Assembly (NCBI GenBank): GCA_036323355.1
Contig: AP028876.1
Coordinates: 3,038,001 to 3,102,000, forward strand
From: Gottschalkiaceae bacterium SANA
GTDB lineage: Bacteria > Bacillota > Clostridia > Tissierellales > GPF-1
Length of the DNA stretch: 64,000 nucleotides
Direction: 5' to 3'
Positions 24,992 to 34,692 of this stretch are shown here, piece after piece. Made by a program: the position numbers and the translations under genes. The notes below the pieces were generated by a model. That model saw only the letters and a program-made list of their open reading frames with translations, did not search any database and was not told where the DNA came from. Positions within the stretch are counted from its first letter, which is position 1. Every line of letters starts with the position of its first letter.

Positions 24992-26908
24992 TCAATAATC
25001 AAGAAAGTCATCCATAAACACACCATAGTCTTGATCATTGATCAGCCTATTAATTTTGCTCTTCTCTGATACGAACTTAGAAAACAGTTCGCACAAAATA
25101 AATAAATCTTTGTCTCCTGATTTCTTCGTCTTGATCAAAAATAGCACTTCAACCACACTTTTTTCCCAAAAGATTGGTTTTTCCAGCACACAGACCATGC
25201 ATATGTCTTTTCTAATCAGCTTATACAAATCCTGAAGATTAACCACTTTATTTCCAATTTCATGGGAGATAAATGGAATCTTTCTATCCTGGCTTTGTTC
25301 AATCATGCCCAAATTCACTAGCTTGTCATAAATTTCTGCCAGAATAATAGTTCTAGAATCACCCTTTACCCCAGTCACAAGAAATTCCGGACGAAAATAA
25401 TTGTCGATATCCAAAGCATACAAATCGATTTTTCGAAGAAAATTTTGGACTTTCTCAATAAACAAGCCTTCTTCAACCGATACAAAGTGTTTAATGACCT
25501 TTGACTTCATCCGGTTAATCGAAACAACAAGATCCACTTCTTCGTATTTTTCTTCAGCCTCTTTCAAGTTAGAAAAACGAATCACCTCTGCATTGCTAAA
25601 AGAGGCTTTCAGCTCGTTTTCATACATTAAAGACTCTGATCTTCCTCTGGAAGAAATAAAGCCAATTTTAAAGAGCCGACTCTTTTTCAAATTCAAAAGG
25701 GCCATGTTAAAGTAAAACAGCAAGTAGCCAAATTCATCTAAAGGAATTTTGACCTTGTAATACGATTCAATAATTGCGACTGCTGAAATGGTTACCTTAG
25801 TCGCATATAGGTATTTTCTAAGGTTCTCATGAATAATTGGATTTCTAACAATCAAATTGTTATTGATTCGTTTAATCATTTGAGGAATATGAAGGGACAA
25901 GAATTTTCTTAAGCCAATGTCATTGGAAATTTCAATGTCAAAGTTGTTATAGATTTCTGCAAACACAGCATCTAAAACTTCATCCACATCAATACGTTGA
26001 GCACGACCCATTCCTTCCGATTCATCAATTACCCGTTTGCTGTCGATATGCATAAAAATATAGGCCACTTCTTCCCGATTAAAGGCATAAGAGAATATCG
26101 TTTCAACCTCATGGACCAGACCACTCACTAAAACAAATAAAGCGTCATTGCTGATTTTCTCAAAATACTTGTCCGATACCTCAATAAAATGCCCCTGCTT
26201 ATTTCGAATTAAAGTAATGGCGATATGAATGGAAATATTCCGAATGGATATATCGGAAAGCAGAACATTGTTATCAATGGTCCAAGACCGTAAAATTCTT
26301 TCTACTTGATCAATCTGTCCAAGTTCAATAACAAAACTCTCTTGAATATTTTCCAAATACTGTTCAATAAAAACCTGTTCGTTATAAAAGATATATTCAG
26401 AAATACAAAGCCGCTTATTCTGCTCCGATCCCTTTACACGAATCCCGTAGTGGGGTCTTGATGTTATTTCCAAATTATATCTCTTTAATATTCGTTTCAC
26501 TTCTTTAATATCTTGATTGAGTGTTGATAAACTCACATAAATTTCTTGAGACAATTCATCGAATTTCACATAGCTGTCATCCGTTAGAATTCTTCTTAAG
26601 ATGTAAAAGACACGCTCATAGTTATGAACATGCAGGGTGTCAATGACCTTGATTTTTCTTGAAGAATTTAAGTCATTCAAATAGTCTTCAAAGTCAGAAT
26701 CATGAATGGTAATGGTATATCCTTTTGAGGAACTAACCAATTGAATGAGATCATCATTAAGTTTCTTTTTAATCTCTTTGATTTCATATTTTATTGTCCG
26801 CAAAGAAACATTGATCAAAAGAGATAGATCATGAGACCGCAGTGTCCCCTTTTTATAGAGACTATTTACAATTAATATTTGTCTGCCCGTAAGATTATAC
26901 TTTTCCAT
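24992..26908 (-). CDS. PRD-domain transcriptional activator (BglG/MtlR type)
   Basis: This 638-residue regulator has an N-terminal helix-turn-helix (TLRSHDLSLLINVSLRTIKYE) and a second one near residue 110 (FDELSQEIYVSLSTLNQDI). Two PTS regulation domains follow, with candidate phosphohistidines in ISIHIAITL and LSLHIPQMI. A weak EIIB-like region comes next, and a C-terminal EIIA-like domain has IPFISHEIGN. PTS phosphotransfer should switch it according to sugar supply. It lies just after the EIID gene, beyond a terminator hairpin, and should control this PTS operon. It lacks the RNA-binding CAT domain of antiterminators, so it is likely a DNA-binding activator. Confidence 0.88.
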   Translation of the reverse strand: MEKYNLTGRQILIVNSLYKKGTLRSHDLSLLINVSLRTIKYEIKEIKKKLNDDLIQLVSSSKGYTITIHDSDFEDYLNDLNSSRKIKVIDTLHVHNYERVFYILRRILTDDSYVKFDELSQEIYVSLSTLNQDIKEVKRILKRYNLEITSRPHYGIRVKGSEQNKRLCISEYIFYNEQVFIEQYLENIQESFVIELGQIDQVERILRSWTIDNNVLLSDISIRNISIHIAITLIRNKQGHFIEVSDKYFEKISNDALFVLVSGLVHEVETIFSYAFNREEVAYIFMHIDSKRVIDESEGMGRAQRIDVDEVLDAVFAEIYNNFDIEISNDIGLRKFLSLHIPQMIKRINNNLIVRNPIIHENLRKYLYATKVTISAVAIIESYYKVKIPLDEFGYLLFYFNMALLNLKKSRLFKIGFISSRGRSESLMYENELKASFSNAEVIRFSNLKEAEEKYEEVDLVVSINRMKSKVIKHFVSVEEGLFIEKVQNFLRKIDLYALDIDNYFRPEFLVTGVKGDSRTIILAEIYDKLVNLGMIEQSQDRKIPFISHEIGNKVVNLQDLYKLIRKDICMVCVLEKPIFWEKSVVEVLFLIKTKKSGDKDLFILCELFSKFVSEKSKINRLINDQDYGVFMDDFLDY

Positions 26909-26922
26909 AAGCGCTCCCCTAT

Positions 26923-26956
26923 AAAAATGCTACATGACCAGTTTCTCATGTAGCAT
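26923..26956 (-). terminator. Terminator between the EIID gene and the PRD regulator
   Basis: A perfect 11-bp stem, ATGCTACATGA (26927-26937) with TCATGTAGCAT (26946-26956), is followed by TTTT on the minus strand. It lies 19 bases before the regulator start, so regulator and permease expression should depend on read-through or a weak local promoter. Confidence 0.82.
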
Positions 26957-26976
26957 CATTATAGCATATGGGTCTT

Positions 26977-27795
26977 TTATAGTACGCCGATCAAAACACC
27001 TGCAATGCCAATTGCAATTGTGGTAAACAATAGCATGGTTGGTTTTTGATTTTTCTTAAGCAACCAAAACATAAATAGTGTATAAGCCAATGGCAACAGC
27101 AAAGGAAAGATTTGATCCAGGTAGGTTTGCAATTCAAACTCAACCCCGCCAAAATTGCCAGCCAGTGCGGTTTTCATTCGAACCATGGATGCTGTCATGG
27201 CTCCAATCACGGTTAAACCAACAATGGTTGCCGCTTTAGACATCTTTGTAATCAAGCCAGACTCACTCGCAGAACTGATTAAGCTTGTACCAAACTTATA
27301 ACCAAATACAAGACCGTAATAGCGCACCAAAAGATGAGGAATATTGTATAAAAGCAAGAACAATAGTGGGCCTAAAACATTTCCATCCTTTGCAAGGGAA
27401 ACACCAATACCAACCGTAATCACTCGCAAGGTACCCCAGAAGATTGAATCACCAATACCAGATAAAGGACCCATTAAGCCGACTTTAATGCTGTTGATCG
27501 CCTCTCTGTCAAAGCTTTCATCTTGACTTGCTTTTAATTCCATGGCAGTTGCAACACCCGTTACTGTCGGTGCAAGATGAGGAGTAATATTAAAGATGGC
27601 CAAATGACGCTGAAGTGCTTCTGCCCGTTCTTCCTTGGTCTTGTAAAAACGTTTAATGGCAGGCCACATACCAACTGCAAAACCTAGACCTTGTTGACGT
27701 TCATAGTTGTAGGATGCTTCCAATACGAAAGAGCTGAGAAACAACTCTCTAAACATCTTCTTATCTTCTTTTGTTGACTTCACTTTATTACTCAT
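26977..27795 (-). CDS. PTS mannose/fructose/sorbose-family EIID component
   Basis: This membrane component of about 272 residues works with EIIC to move the sugar. It begins FRELFLSSFVLEASYNYERQQGLGF, typical of EIID proteins (ManZ/LevG), followed by LFNITPH-like FNITPHLAPTVTGV and GLMGPLSGIGDSIFWGTLR. ATG at 27795 lies within the last codons of the EIIC gene, eight bases overlapping, with GGAGGG eight bases upstream. Hydrophobic segments cluster at the C-terminus. Confidence 0.94.
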   Translation of the reverse strand: MSNKVKSTKEDKKMFRELFLSSFVLEASYNYERQQGLGFAVGMWPAIKRFYKTKEERAEALQRHLAIFNITPHLAPTVTGVATAMELKASQDESFDREAINSIKVGLMGPLSGIGDSIFWGTLRVITVGIGVSLAKDGNVLGPLLFLLLYNIPHLLVRYYGLVFGYKFGTSLISSASESGLITKMSKAATIVGLTVIGAMTASMVRMKTALAGNFGGVEFELQTYLDQIFPLLLPLAYTLFMFWLLKKNQKPTMLLFTTIAIGIAGVLIGVL

Positions 27796-28570
27796 CAAAA
27801 AGTCCCTCCATTTCATCATCCGCTGCATTTCCCGCTAGTGCAACCCCAACATCACTTTTTTCAAAAACAATGATAAAGGCCAATACGACACCAATAATTG
27901 TGATTGCTAACATTGGCAATGCCATATATGAGACTAGAATAAAACCAAGTAAGAAATAAAGGAAATTGCTTTTGTTCATCATTGGTCGTAATAGTAAAGC
28001 AAAACCAACGGCTGGCAATAAACCACCTGCAACCTTCAAACCACTCATAATAACCACTGGAATATTATCGACAAAGACTTGTACCGCTGCCGATCCGAAT
28101 GTAATTGCTGTAAATCCGACAATAAAATAAATGGCACATTGCATAAGTAGTCCGCCAATATTTAATGAAATAAGACCTTTGATATTTGCTTCTTCTGCCA
28201 TTTTTACTGCATAATCCATAAACCAACTACGAATAATAAAGATAACGACTTTCAATGATTGTGCCAAAATTGCAATTGGCAATGCCAAAGCCAAAGCGAC
28301 TTCAATGCCTTCACCCGTTAAAATGGCAAACGCTGTCCCCAATGCTGCGCCAAAAAGCGGATCCGGTGGAACGGCCCCTCCAATTTGAATGGCTCCCATA
28401 AAGATCAATTCAAGTGATGCACCAATCATTACCCCTGTTGTTACATCTCCTAGTAACAAGCCAATCACTGATGAAACAACGATTGGTCTTGCAACCATGG
28501 ATGTTCCCGTCATTTTTTCTAAAAACCAAATAACTGCTAATGTTAAACCAACTGATATTGCTGCTCCCAT
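27788..28570 (-). CDS. PTS mannose/fructose/sorbose-family EIIC component
   Basis: This 260-residue polytopic membrane protein forms the sugar channel. IVVSSVIGLLLGDVTTGVMIGASLELIFMG and IQIGGAVPPDPLFGAALGTAFAI are diagnostic for the EIIC of the mannose class. It sits 14 bp after EIIB and overlaps EIID. Start ATG at 28570 follows GAGAGGGG. Confidence 0.95.
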   Translation of the reverse strand: MGAAISVGLTLAVIWFLEKMTGTSMVARPIVVSSVIGLLLGDVTTGVMIGASLELIFMGAIQIGGAVPPDPLFGAALGTAFAILTGEGIEVALALALPIAILAQSLKVVIFIIRSWFMDYAVKMAEEANIKGLISLNIGGLLMQCAIYFIVGFTAITFGSAAVQVFVDNIPVVIMSGLKVAGGLLPAVGFALLLRPMMNKSNFLYFLLGFILVSYMALPMLAITIIGVVLAFIIVFEKSDVGVALAGNAADDEMEGLFDE

Positions 28571-28584
28571 AGCTAAACCCCTCT

Positions 28585-29070
28585 CTAAAATTTAATTTTC
28601 TTGCGTATTGATTGATATTTTTTTGCAGACTCCGTGGGCACCTGTCGAACTTCAATCTCAATCCCCATTTCGTCCATTTGATCCAAATATTGAATATCTT
28701 CCTTTGAAGTAAATACTGCCGCAGAAAATGCTACTTTATCTACTGCTTTTTGCATGCCACCAACATTCAGCGAAGGTCTCTCTTCAATTAAGTTCAACAA
28801 TTGATACGCATCCTTGGGGTTGGCTGTAATCACAAAGACTTTCAGCTTCGCCAATTTCGGATTCATCAATAATTTCCCTGCTTCTTCAATGGTTCGAACG
28901 GCAAGTTTCACACCGTCTGGCGTTGACATCTTCATGGCTGCTTTTCGAATGTCATCATTGGCAGCTGCATCACTGGCAATAACAATTGCCTGATAAGAGA
29001 GCGCTGCTCTCCAGCTATATGCAATTTGACCATGCAGCAGTCGGTCATCAATTCTCATTTTTACTATCAT
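28585..29070 (-). CDS. PTS mannose/fructose/sorbose-family EIIB component
   Basis: This 161-residue cytoplasmic protein carries the phosphohistidine of the mannose class at H13 in RIDDRLLHGQI. It takes phosphate from EIIA and gives it to the incoming sugar. LNVGGMQ and the PTESAKKY end are also typical. Start ATG at 29070 follows GAGGAG. The order EIIA-EIIB-EIIC-EIID is the standard one. Confidence 0.95.
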   Translation of the reverse strand: MIVKMRIDDRLLHGQIAYSWRAALSYQAIVIASDAAANDDIRKAAMKMSTPDGVKLAVRTIEEAGKLLMNPKLAKLKVFVITANPKDAYQLLNLIEERPSLNVGGMQKAVDKVAFSAAVFTSKEDIQYLDQMDEMGIEIEVRQVPTESAKKYQSIRKKIKF

Positions 29071-29082
29071 CTTGTCTCCTCA

Positions 29083-29502
29083 CTAAAAATCAAAGTCATC
29101 TGCTTGATTCGGTTTAATCTTATCTCGAACCAACAACAAACCTTCTTTAGACACCTCAAGAATCTTTCTAACCGACTCCTCAGTCGCATTGTCTTCACTT
29201 AGCATAAGCAGTTCTAAAAGCAAAGGCAGACAGAGCCCTGTCACTAGAATGACTTGATCCAAATCAACTTTCAACATGGTTTTCTGGTTCACACTGCCAC
29301 CAAATAGATCTGCAACAATAATTAACTTATCCACAGATAGGTCAACCGATGATAGATATGTCCCCAATTGTTCCTCAAAAGGCACATCGTTTGTATAAGC
29401 ATTAATAAAACTCAAATTTTCTTGTTTCCCCATAATAATTTCAGCTGCATCTTTAATGCCTTCTGCAAACCGACCATGGCTAACCAATAGTATTTTTAAC
29501 AA
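29083..29502 (-). CDS. PTS mannose/fructose/sorbose-family EIIA component
   Basis: This 139-residue protein has the EIIA phosphohistidine at H9 in ILLVSHGRFAEG and the VDLFGGS-like IVADLFGGSVNQ loop. It takes phosphate from HPr. The start codon is TTG at 29502, placed nine bases after GGAGG, with no better ATG nearby. It lies 16 bp after the SIS gene. Confidence 0.93.
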   Translation of the reverse strand: MLKILLVSHGRFAEGIKDAAEIIMGKQENLSFINAYTNDVPFEEQLGTYLSSVDLSVDKLIIVADLFGGSVNQKTMLKVDLDQVILVTGLCLPLLLELLMLSEDNATEESVRKILEVSKEGLLLVRDKIKPNQADDFDF

Positions 29503-29518
29503 AGACCTTCACCTCCCC

Positions 29519-30586
29519 TTACAATAATTTTGTTATATAGTTGTTAATTGAAGAATTGATTCTTACACTTAAATCTCGACCCCGATCAACAGATATGCGA
29601 TAAGCCAATACCTGCAAAGCTGTAATTGCTTCTAGCGGGTAAAAGTTCTCACTGGCATAATCAATGAAAATGTCCATGTCACATGCCTCAACATCACCAA
29701 CTAAAATTGCATTCTCCCCAATCTCACCCCGGATAAAGGCGGCAATTCGCCCAGCCTTTTCGCTATCCACGCCAGACTTCGAAATCAAGAAGTAACCAAT
29801 ACTTTCATCAAAGGCATTTTGTGGCCCATGAATCAGCTCTTCCATTTCAAAGGAGTTTGTAAAGACCGGCACCATTTCCATAAATTTAATATCCGCTTCC
29901 ATGGCAACTGGTAAAAGGTCTGCTGCACCGGCAAAGATAAATTTGTTGAAGCTTGAAATGGCCTCTGCATGTTTTTCGTACCAGATATGTGTACGGGCTG
30001 TAATTCCCTCAATGCTTGAAACAGCCTTCATAAAATCCAAAATATATCCATCATAGGCTTCAGGTGAAATACCCTTATCAACGCGAAGAAGATTCAAATA
30101 CACCAGATACATGGTTGCACATGTTGTTGAATACCCAATGGTCCGGTACACATATTCTTCAATCCCCGTACCCATGTCCAAATCAAGGGATGCTTCTTTA
30201 GCAATAGCCGAATCACTATTTTCCGTAATGGCAATGTTCATCAGCCCCAAATTCTTAACCAATACCAAAGAGTCATATACCAATTTTGTTGAACCCGTTT
30301 GTGAAATAAAGATAGTCAACACATCATCTGTTAAAAACGACTTGTTATAGTAATGATAAAAATCATTTGGGTACATGATTTCAACCGGTACGTTTAACAC
30401 CTTTTCCCCAAACATCTTTGTGGTTAAAGCAGCATTGTAAGAAGTTCCTGATCCAACGATTAGAATCTTCCCAATCTTCTTTTCACCCACATAAGCCTTG
30501 AGTTTATCATATATATCTTGTCTATTGTCACAAACATTCTTTAATTTTTCTGGAATCTCTTCAATACTCTTCAGTAGCGTTCTCAT
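29519..30586 (-). CDS. SIS-domain sugar-phosphate enzyme (deglycase/isomerase-like)
   Basis: This 355-residue protein has two SIS domains; the first holds ILIVGSGTSYNAALT and TIFISQTGSTKLVYDSL, the second FIFAGAADLLPVAMEADIKFMEM and HGPQNAFDES. The layout matches the isomerase half of GlmS and the FrlB/GfrF deglycases, which split amino-sugar or fructosamine phosphates. As first gene of a mannose-class PTS operon, it probably processes the phosphorylated product of that transporter. An Amadori compound or amino sugar is therefore a plausible substrate; that is inference. ATG at 30586 follows GAGGAG. Confidence 0.83.
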   Translation of the reverse strand: MRTLLKSIEEIPEKLKNVCDNRQDIYDKLKAYVGEKKIGKILIVGSGTSYNAALTTKMFGEKVLNVPVEIMYPNDFYHYYNKSFLTDDVLTIFISQTGSTKLVYDSLVLVKNLGLMNIAITENSDSAIAKEASLDLDMGTGIEEYVYRTIGYSTTCATMYLVYLNLLRVDKGISPEAYDGYILDFMKAVSSIEGITARTHIWYEKHAEAISSFNKFIFAGAADLLPVAMEADIKFMEMVPVFTNSFEMEELIHGPQNAFDESIGYFLISKSGVDSEKAGRIAAFIRGEIGENAILVGDVEACDMDIFIDYASENFYPLEAITALQVLAYRISVDRGRDLSVRINSSINNYITKLL

Positions 30587-30623
30587 TTCGTCTCCTCTTG
30601 ATCCATATGTTCTTGTAACTATG

Positions 30624-30651
30624 ATTATAAAGACTTCTCAGCTACACTCAA
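30624..30651 (-). promoter_or_regulatory. Sigma-A promoter of the SIS-PTS operon
   Basis: On the minus strand TTGAGT (30651-30646) and TATAAT (30629-30624) are 16 bases apart, about 40 bases upstream of the SIS gene start. Confidence 0.7.
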
Positions 30652-30660
30652 CTTTACCAT

Positions 30661-30680
30661 TTGCACTCCATAGGGTGCAA
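30661..30680. promoter_or_regulatory. Inverted-repeat operator upstream of the PTS promoter
   Basis: TTGCAC and GTGCAA form a 20-bp interrupted palindrome whose edge is nine bases upstream of the -35 box. The position suits an activator, and the PRD regulator of this operon is the obvious candidate; that is inference. Confidence 0.55.
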
Positions 30681-30704
30681 GTTTCAAATATAACGATTTT
30701 ATAC

Positions 30705-30734
30705 ACAAAAAAAAGGCAACCAGCAGGTTGCCTT
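30705..30734 (-). terminator. Terminator ending the capsule/EPS operon
   Basis: AAGGCAACC (30713-30721) pairs with GGTTGCCTT (30726-30734) across an AGCA loop and is followed by eight T residues on the minus strand. It lies just after vanZ. Confidence 0.92.
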
Positions 30735-30741
30735 ACCATGA

Positions 30742-31227
30742 CTATTCAATTATTTTCCTTCGTACACGTTTCCTTGCAACATGTATGAAATAGTAGAGTG
30801 AAAGACCGATACAAACACCAAGTGAATCAATCATTACATCCATCAATGCCGGTCCTCTACCAGGCACCATCATCTGATGCATCTCATCCGATAGTGCGTA
30901 CAAAACACAGATAATCAGCGTATGCCTGGCATTCTCACGGCCATGTAATCCATTCCGTGCAAAGGCATGACTAACCAAGAAGCCCAGAATCAAATAGGCA
31001 AGCAAATGCGCATTCTTTCGAATCAAATGATTGAAATCATCGACATCGAATTCAGCAGAAGGAACCACAGTTTGAACAGCTTCTACAATAACTTCTGTCA
31101 CCCCATGACTCAAGGCATTCGACTCAACAGCTACTTGTGAAGACAGGCTATAAATCACACCCATCCACAAAAGGACCAATGACCATGCTATGACAATGAT
31201 GATTGTTCTTGATCTGGTTAACTCCAT
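30742..31227 (-). CDS. VanZ-family membrane protein
   Basis: This 161-residue protein has about four membrane segments and the VanZ signature LIRKNAHLLAYLILGFL plus LSDEMHQMMVPGRGPALMDVMIDSLG. VanZ proteins confer low teicoplanin resistance in one context, but most are of unknown role in the cell envelope. It is the last gene of the EPS operon, 21 bp after ugd. Confidence 0.92.
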   Translation of the reverse strand: MELTRSRTIIIVIAWSLVLLWMGVIYSLSSQVAVESNALSHGVTEVIVEAVQTVVPSAEFDVDDFNHLIRKNAHLLAYLILGFLVSHAFARNGLHGRENARHTLIICVLYALSDEMHQMMVPGRGPALMDVMIDSLGVCIGLSLYYFIHVARKRVRRKIIE

Positions 31228-31248
31228 CCTTCCCCCCGGTAGTTTATA

Positions 31249-32415
31249 CTAATCTCTACAATACAAATCTCTTGTATAGATCTTTTCTTCCACATCACGT
31301 AGGTCTTGATCCATGCGATTACAAACAATCACATCCGATATAGCTTTAAATTCTTCCAAATCTCGAATCACACGAGAGTTGTAAAAAGATTCTTCTTTCA
31401 ATGCTGGTTCGAATACAACGACTTCAATGCCCTTGGCTTTGATTCGTTTCATAACACCTTGAATAGAAGATTGACGAAAATTATCAGAACCAGTTTTCAT
31501 CGTCAGTCGATGCACACCAACAATCTTCGGTTTTCGTGCCAAAATCATATCTGCAATATGATCTTTCCTTGTTCGATTGGCATCAACAATTGCACCCATT
31601 ATGTTATTTGGTACATGTGCATAATTGGCTAAAAGTTGTTTTGTATCCTTTGGTAAGCAATAACCCCCATAACCAAAAGATGGGTTGTTATAGTGGGAGC
31701 CAATACGTGGATCCAAACTAACACCATCTACAATTTGCTTTGTTTCTAAACCACGGACTTCCGCATAGGTGTCCAATTCATTAAAAAACGAAACGCGCAT
31801 GGCTAAATATGTATTGGCAAAGAGTTTAATGGCTTCCGCTTCTGTGGAATTGGTGAAGAGTATGTCGATATCTTCTTTAATGGCCCCACCAGCCAACAAA
31901 GAAGCAAACTTTTCAGCACGTTCAGATTGCTCACCAACTACAATACGAGACGGATATAAGTTATCGTATAACGCTTTCCCCTCACGCAAGAATTCAGGCG
32001 AAAAGAGAATATTCTCCGTATCAAACATTTCACGTACTTTCTCAGTATATCCAACTGGTACAGTAGATTTTATTACCATTACCGCATCCGGATTAATCGA
32101 TAAGACATTTGCTATCACTGCTTCAACGGTGCGCGTATTAAAGTAATTCTTTTCAACATCATAGTTTGTTGGTGTGGATATAATAACAAACTCAGCATCT
32201 TTAAAGGCCAAGTAATTATCGGTTGTCGCAACAAGATTCAAAGATTTATTCGCCAAGTAGTCTTCAATCTCTGTATCAATAATCGGTGATTGGCCCCGAT
32301 TAATCATATCTACTTTTTCTTTGATAATATCCAATGCAATAACTTCATTGTTTTGTGCCAAAAGAACCGCATTCGATAAACCTACATAACCAGTTCCTGC
32401 TATTGTAACTTTCAT
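31249..32415 (-). CDS. ugd: UDP-glucose 6-dehydrogenase
   Basis: This 388-residue NAD-dependent enzyme oxidises UDP-glucose twice to UDP-glucuronate. It has [18 protein letters not shown] at the N-terminus, [33 protein letters not shown], and the catalytic cysteine in [13 protein letters not shown]. Length fits the family. UDP-glucuronate made here feeds the epimerase gene immediately upstream. Confidence 0.95.
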   Translation of the reverse strand: MKVTIAGTGYVGLSNAVLLAQNNEVIALDIIKEKVDMINRGQSPIIDTEIEDYLANKSLNLVATTDNYLAFKDAEFVIISTPTNYDVEKNYFNTRTVEAVIANVLSINPDAVMVIKSTVPVGYTEKVREMFDTENILFSPEFLREGKALYDNLYPSRIVVGEQSERAEKFASLLAGGAIKEDIDILFTNSTEAEAIKLFANTYLAMRVSFFNELDTYAEVRGLETKQIVDGVSLDPRIGSHYNNPSFGYGGYCLPKDTKQLLANYAHVPNNIMGAIVDANRTRKDHIADMILARKPKIVGVHRLTMKTGSDNFRQSSIQGVMKRIKAKGIEVVVFEPALKEESFYNSRVIRDLEEFKAISDVIVCNRMDQDLRDVEEKIYTRDLYCRD

Positions 32416-32438
32416 GTCAATACCCCCTCAACCTACTA

Positions 32439-33437
32439 TTATTCCTTCGCTCCATAAAATTCTTTATACCATTTAGCAAAATAATCTAGTCCTTCATCAA
32501 GACTTGTACTTGGTTTGAATCCAAAGTCCTTTTCTAGTTCCGATACATCCGCATAGGTTTGATAGACATCACCTTGTTGCATTGGCAATAATTCCTTCTT
32601 TGCCAAAGTATCAATAATACCGTATTTCATGAGTTTCAGTTCCAATATATTTACAAAGTTCATTAAACTCTCAGGACTGCTATTTCCAATGTTATATACC
32701 TTATATTTCACACCATCTTCATTCGGCTTCGGCGCTTTATTCATCACATTAATCACACCGGTTACAATGTCATCAATATATGTAAAATCACGATACATTT
32801 CACCGTAGTTATAAATTTGTATCTTTTCACCTTTGACTAGTTTATTGGTAAATTTAAAATAAGCCATATCTGGTCTTCCAGCAGGTCCATAAACAGTAAA
32901 AAAGCGAAGCCCTGTAGCTGGAATATCATAAAGCTTAGAATAAGCATGAGCCATTAACTCATTTGACTTCTTCGTTGCTGCATAAAGTGATACCGGATTG
33001 TCCACCTTGTCATCAGTGGAATATGGAACTTTTTTATTAGATCCATAAACAGATGAAGATGATGCATAAACTAGATGTTCAACTGGATTATTCCGACATG
33101 CCTCCAAAATATTAAAGAAGCCAATAATATTAGCATCAATATACGCCTGAGGGTTATCAATAGAATAGCGTACTCCTGCTTGTGCTGCTAAGTTAACAAT
33201 GATATCAGGTTGATGCTGTGCAAAAATAGAATCAACAGCCTGTTTATCTGCTAAATCACCTTTTATAAATGTGAAGTTAGGAGAAGATTCAAGCTGAAAT
33301 AAACGATATTTTTTTAACTTCACATCATAATAATCATTCACATTGTCAAATCCGATTATTTTATTATCTGAAATTAGAGCTTTGGCTAAGTTAGAACCTA
33401 TGAAGCCAGCCGCTCCTGTAATTAAGATTGTTTTCAT
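32439..33437 (-). CDS. UDP-glucuronate 4-epimerase
   Basis: This 332-residue epimerase converts UDP-glucuronate to UDP-galacturonate. GAAGFIGSN lies at residues 8-16, FDNVNDYYDVKLKKYRL follows, and NLAAQAGVRYSIDNPQAYIDAN distinguishes it from UDP-glucose epimerases. The catalytic pair is Y-xxx-K in SLYAATKKSN. With ugd it shows that the polymer contains acidic hexuronic residues. Confidence 0.92.
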   Translation of the reverse strand: MKTILITGAAGFIGSNLAKALISDNKIIGFDNVNDYYDVKLKKYRLFQLESSPNFTFIKGDLADKQAVDSIFAQHQPDIIVNLAAQAGVRYSIDNPQAYIDANIIGFFNILEACRNNPVEHLVYASSSSVYGSNKKVPYSTDDKVDNPVSLYAATKKSNELMAHAYSKLYDIPATGLRFFTVYGPAGRPDMAYFKFTNKLVKGEKIQIYNYGEMYRDFTYIDDIVTGVINVMNKAPKPNEDGVKYKVYNIGNSSPESLMNFVNILELKLMKYGIIDTLAKKELLPMQQGDVYQTYADVSELEKDFGFKPSTSLDEGLDYFAKWYKEFYGAKE

Positions 33438-33472
33438 TTTTTGTCGCTCTCGCCTTTCATGGGTAAATGCTT

Positions 33473-34666
33473 CTACCTCATAAGTTTTTTTATCACATTC
33501 ATTAATCCTAATTTAATTACTATCTTTTTTATAATCAATCTAAATTTTCTTTTGATCCTAATTGTTAATTTATCTGTACAATTTTTTTTTACTAATCTAT
33601 CAAAAGATAAATTATCTTTTTCTGCCATAAACATATCACGCTTAGCATTATATTGAGAAGATTTAATCGCCGCTGAATTATATTTAACAGCTTCTTCTAG
33701 ATCAACTTCTTTATAAATCATTCCATCTTTTATTTCATTAAATACACTTTGTCCGCTCTCACTATTTACAAATATTAAAGATGTTCCTTTATCATCATCC
33801 ATCTCTGGCAACATATTTTGAATTCCCCAGAAATCTGCAAGTGTAATATCACTCTGACGATTCAACCCTTTAAATTTACAATCATAACACGATGGTCTCA
33901 AACAAACATCTTTCAAAAAAGCTCTCATGTAAAGATCTTTATGTAGATTTTGTCGATACTCTGTATTGTTCTTGAATAAAAATAATACAGAGTATCGCTT
34001 CCAACCTTCATCCTTTTGCCTAAAATCAATTCTCTTGACTCGTGACTCTGCCCTACTTTCACGAAATTCAACATACTTACGCCATATCTCTGGTGAAGGT
34101 ACTCCATGGCAAATAATGTCTATCGTTATGAGATTACTATACGATTTACCTAAATAGGATTGCAATCCCGCAATCTGACAAGGCGTACCTGTAAATAATA
34201 CTCCTCTTTTAGAATCCAAAAATTTCTTTGCTTGCTGATATGAATCCCCGATCTTGCTCTGCACATATTTTGATCCTCTAAGTTGCCAAAGTCTTTCTTT
34301 TGCTTCTACATAGCTATGTTTAACTTCAAACTCATCATTAAAACCTGCTCCAAAAACAACTCCGCCTAAATCGATTATTTTTTCTGCAATTAATGTAAAC
34401 ATTCCACCAGATGAGCTATCTAACCTAACATCTTCATCATTATTTAAACACGCATACGATTTCGGATTACTCTCAACCATAGTTTTATTAATTATAGGAC
34501 ATACATCAATGCATTTACTACATCTTATACATTTCTCATAATTAACTCTAGGATATCTAAATCCTTCTTTATCTTCATCCATGGCAATACAACCCGCTGG
34601 ACAAATACTATAACATGCATGGCAACCCATACAACTTTTATATTTTTTTAACTCTTTATCAATCAT
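33473..34666 (-). CDS. FrhB-like (coenzyme F420 hydrogenase/dehydrogenase beta) iron-sulfur protein
   Basis: This protein of about 397 residues has two 4Fe-4S clusters near the N-terminus (CMGCHACYSICPAGC and CIRCSKCIDVCP). They are followed by SSGGMFTLIAEKII, GTPCQIAGLQSYL, DIICHGVPSPEIWRKY and DITLADFWGI, all typical of FrhB/FdhB-family proteins. Such genes often sit next to polysaccharide pyruvyl transferases in glycan loci, as here; the flavin-linked redox reaction is unknown. ATG at 34666 follows GGTGG. Confidence 0.88.
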   Translation of the reverse strand: MIDKELKKYKSCMGCHACYSICPAGCIAMDEDKEGFRYPRVNYEKCIRCSKCIDVCPIINKTMVESNPKSYACLNNDEDVRLDSSSGGMFTLIAEKIIDLGGVVFGAGFNDEFEVKHSYVEAKERLWQLRGSKYVQSKIGDSYQQAKKFLDSKRGVLFTGTPCQIAGLQSYLGKSYSNLITIDIICHGVPSPEIWRKYVEFRESRAESRVKRIDFRQKDEGWKRYSVLFLFKNNTEYRQNLHKDLYMRAFLKDVCLRPSCYDCKFKGLNRQSDITLADFWGIQNMLPEMDDDKGTSLIFVNSESGQSVFNEIKDGMIYKEVDLEEAVKYNSAAIKSSQYNAKRDMFMAEKDNLSFDRLVKKNCTDKLTIRIKRKFRLIIKKIVIKLGLMNVIKKLMR

Positions 34667-34692
34667 ATTAAAACCACCCATGTTCTAATTAT

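Noticed and set aside
30661-30680. MerR-type promoter operator
   Set aside because: The inverted repeat is outside the -35/-10 spacer, whereas MerR sites lie within an elongated spacer.
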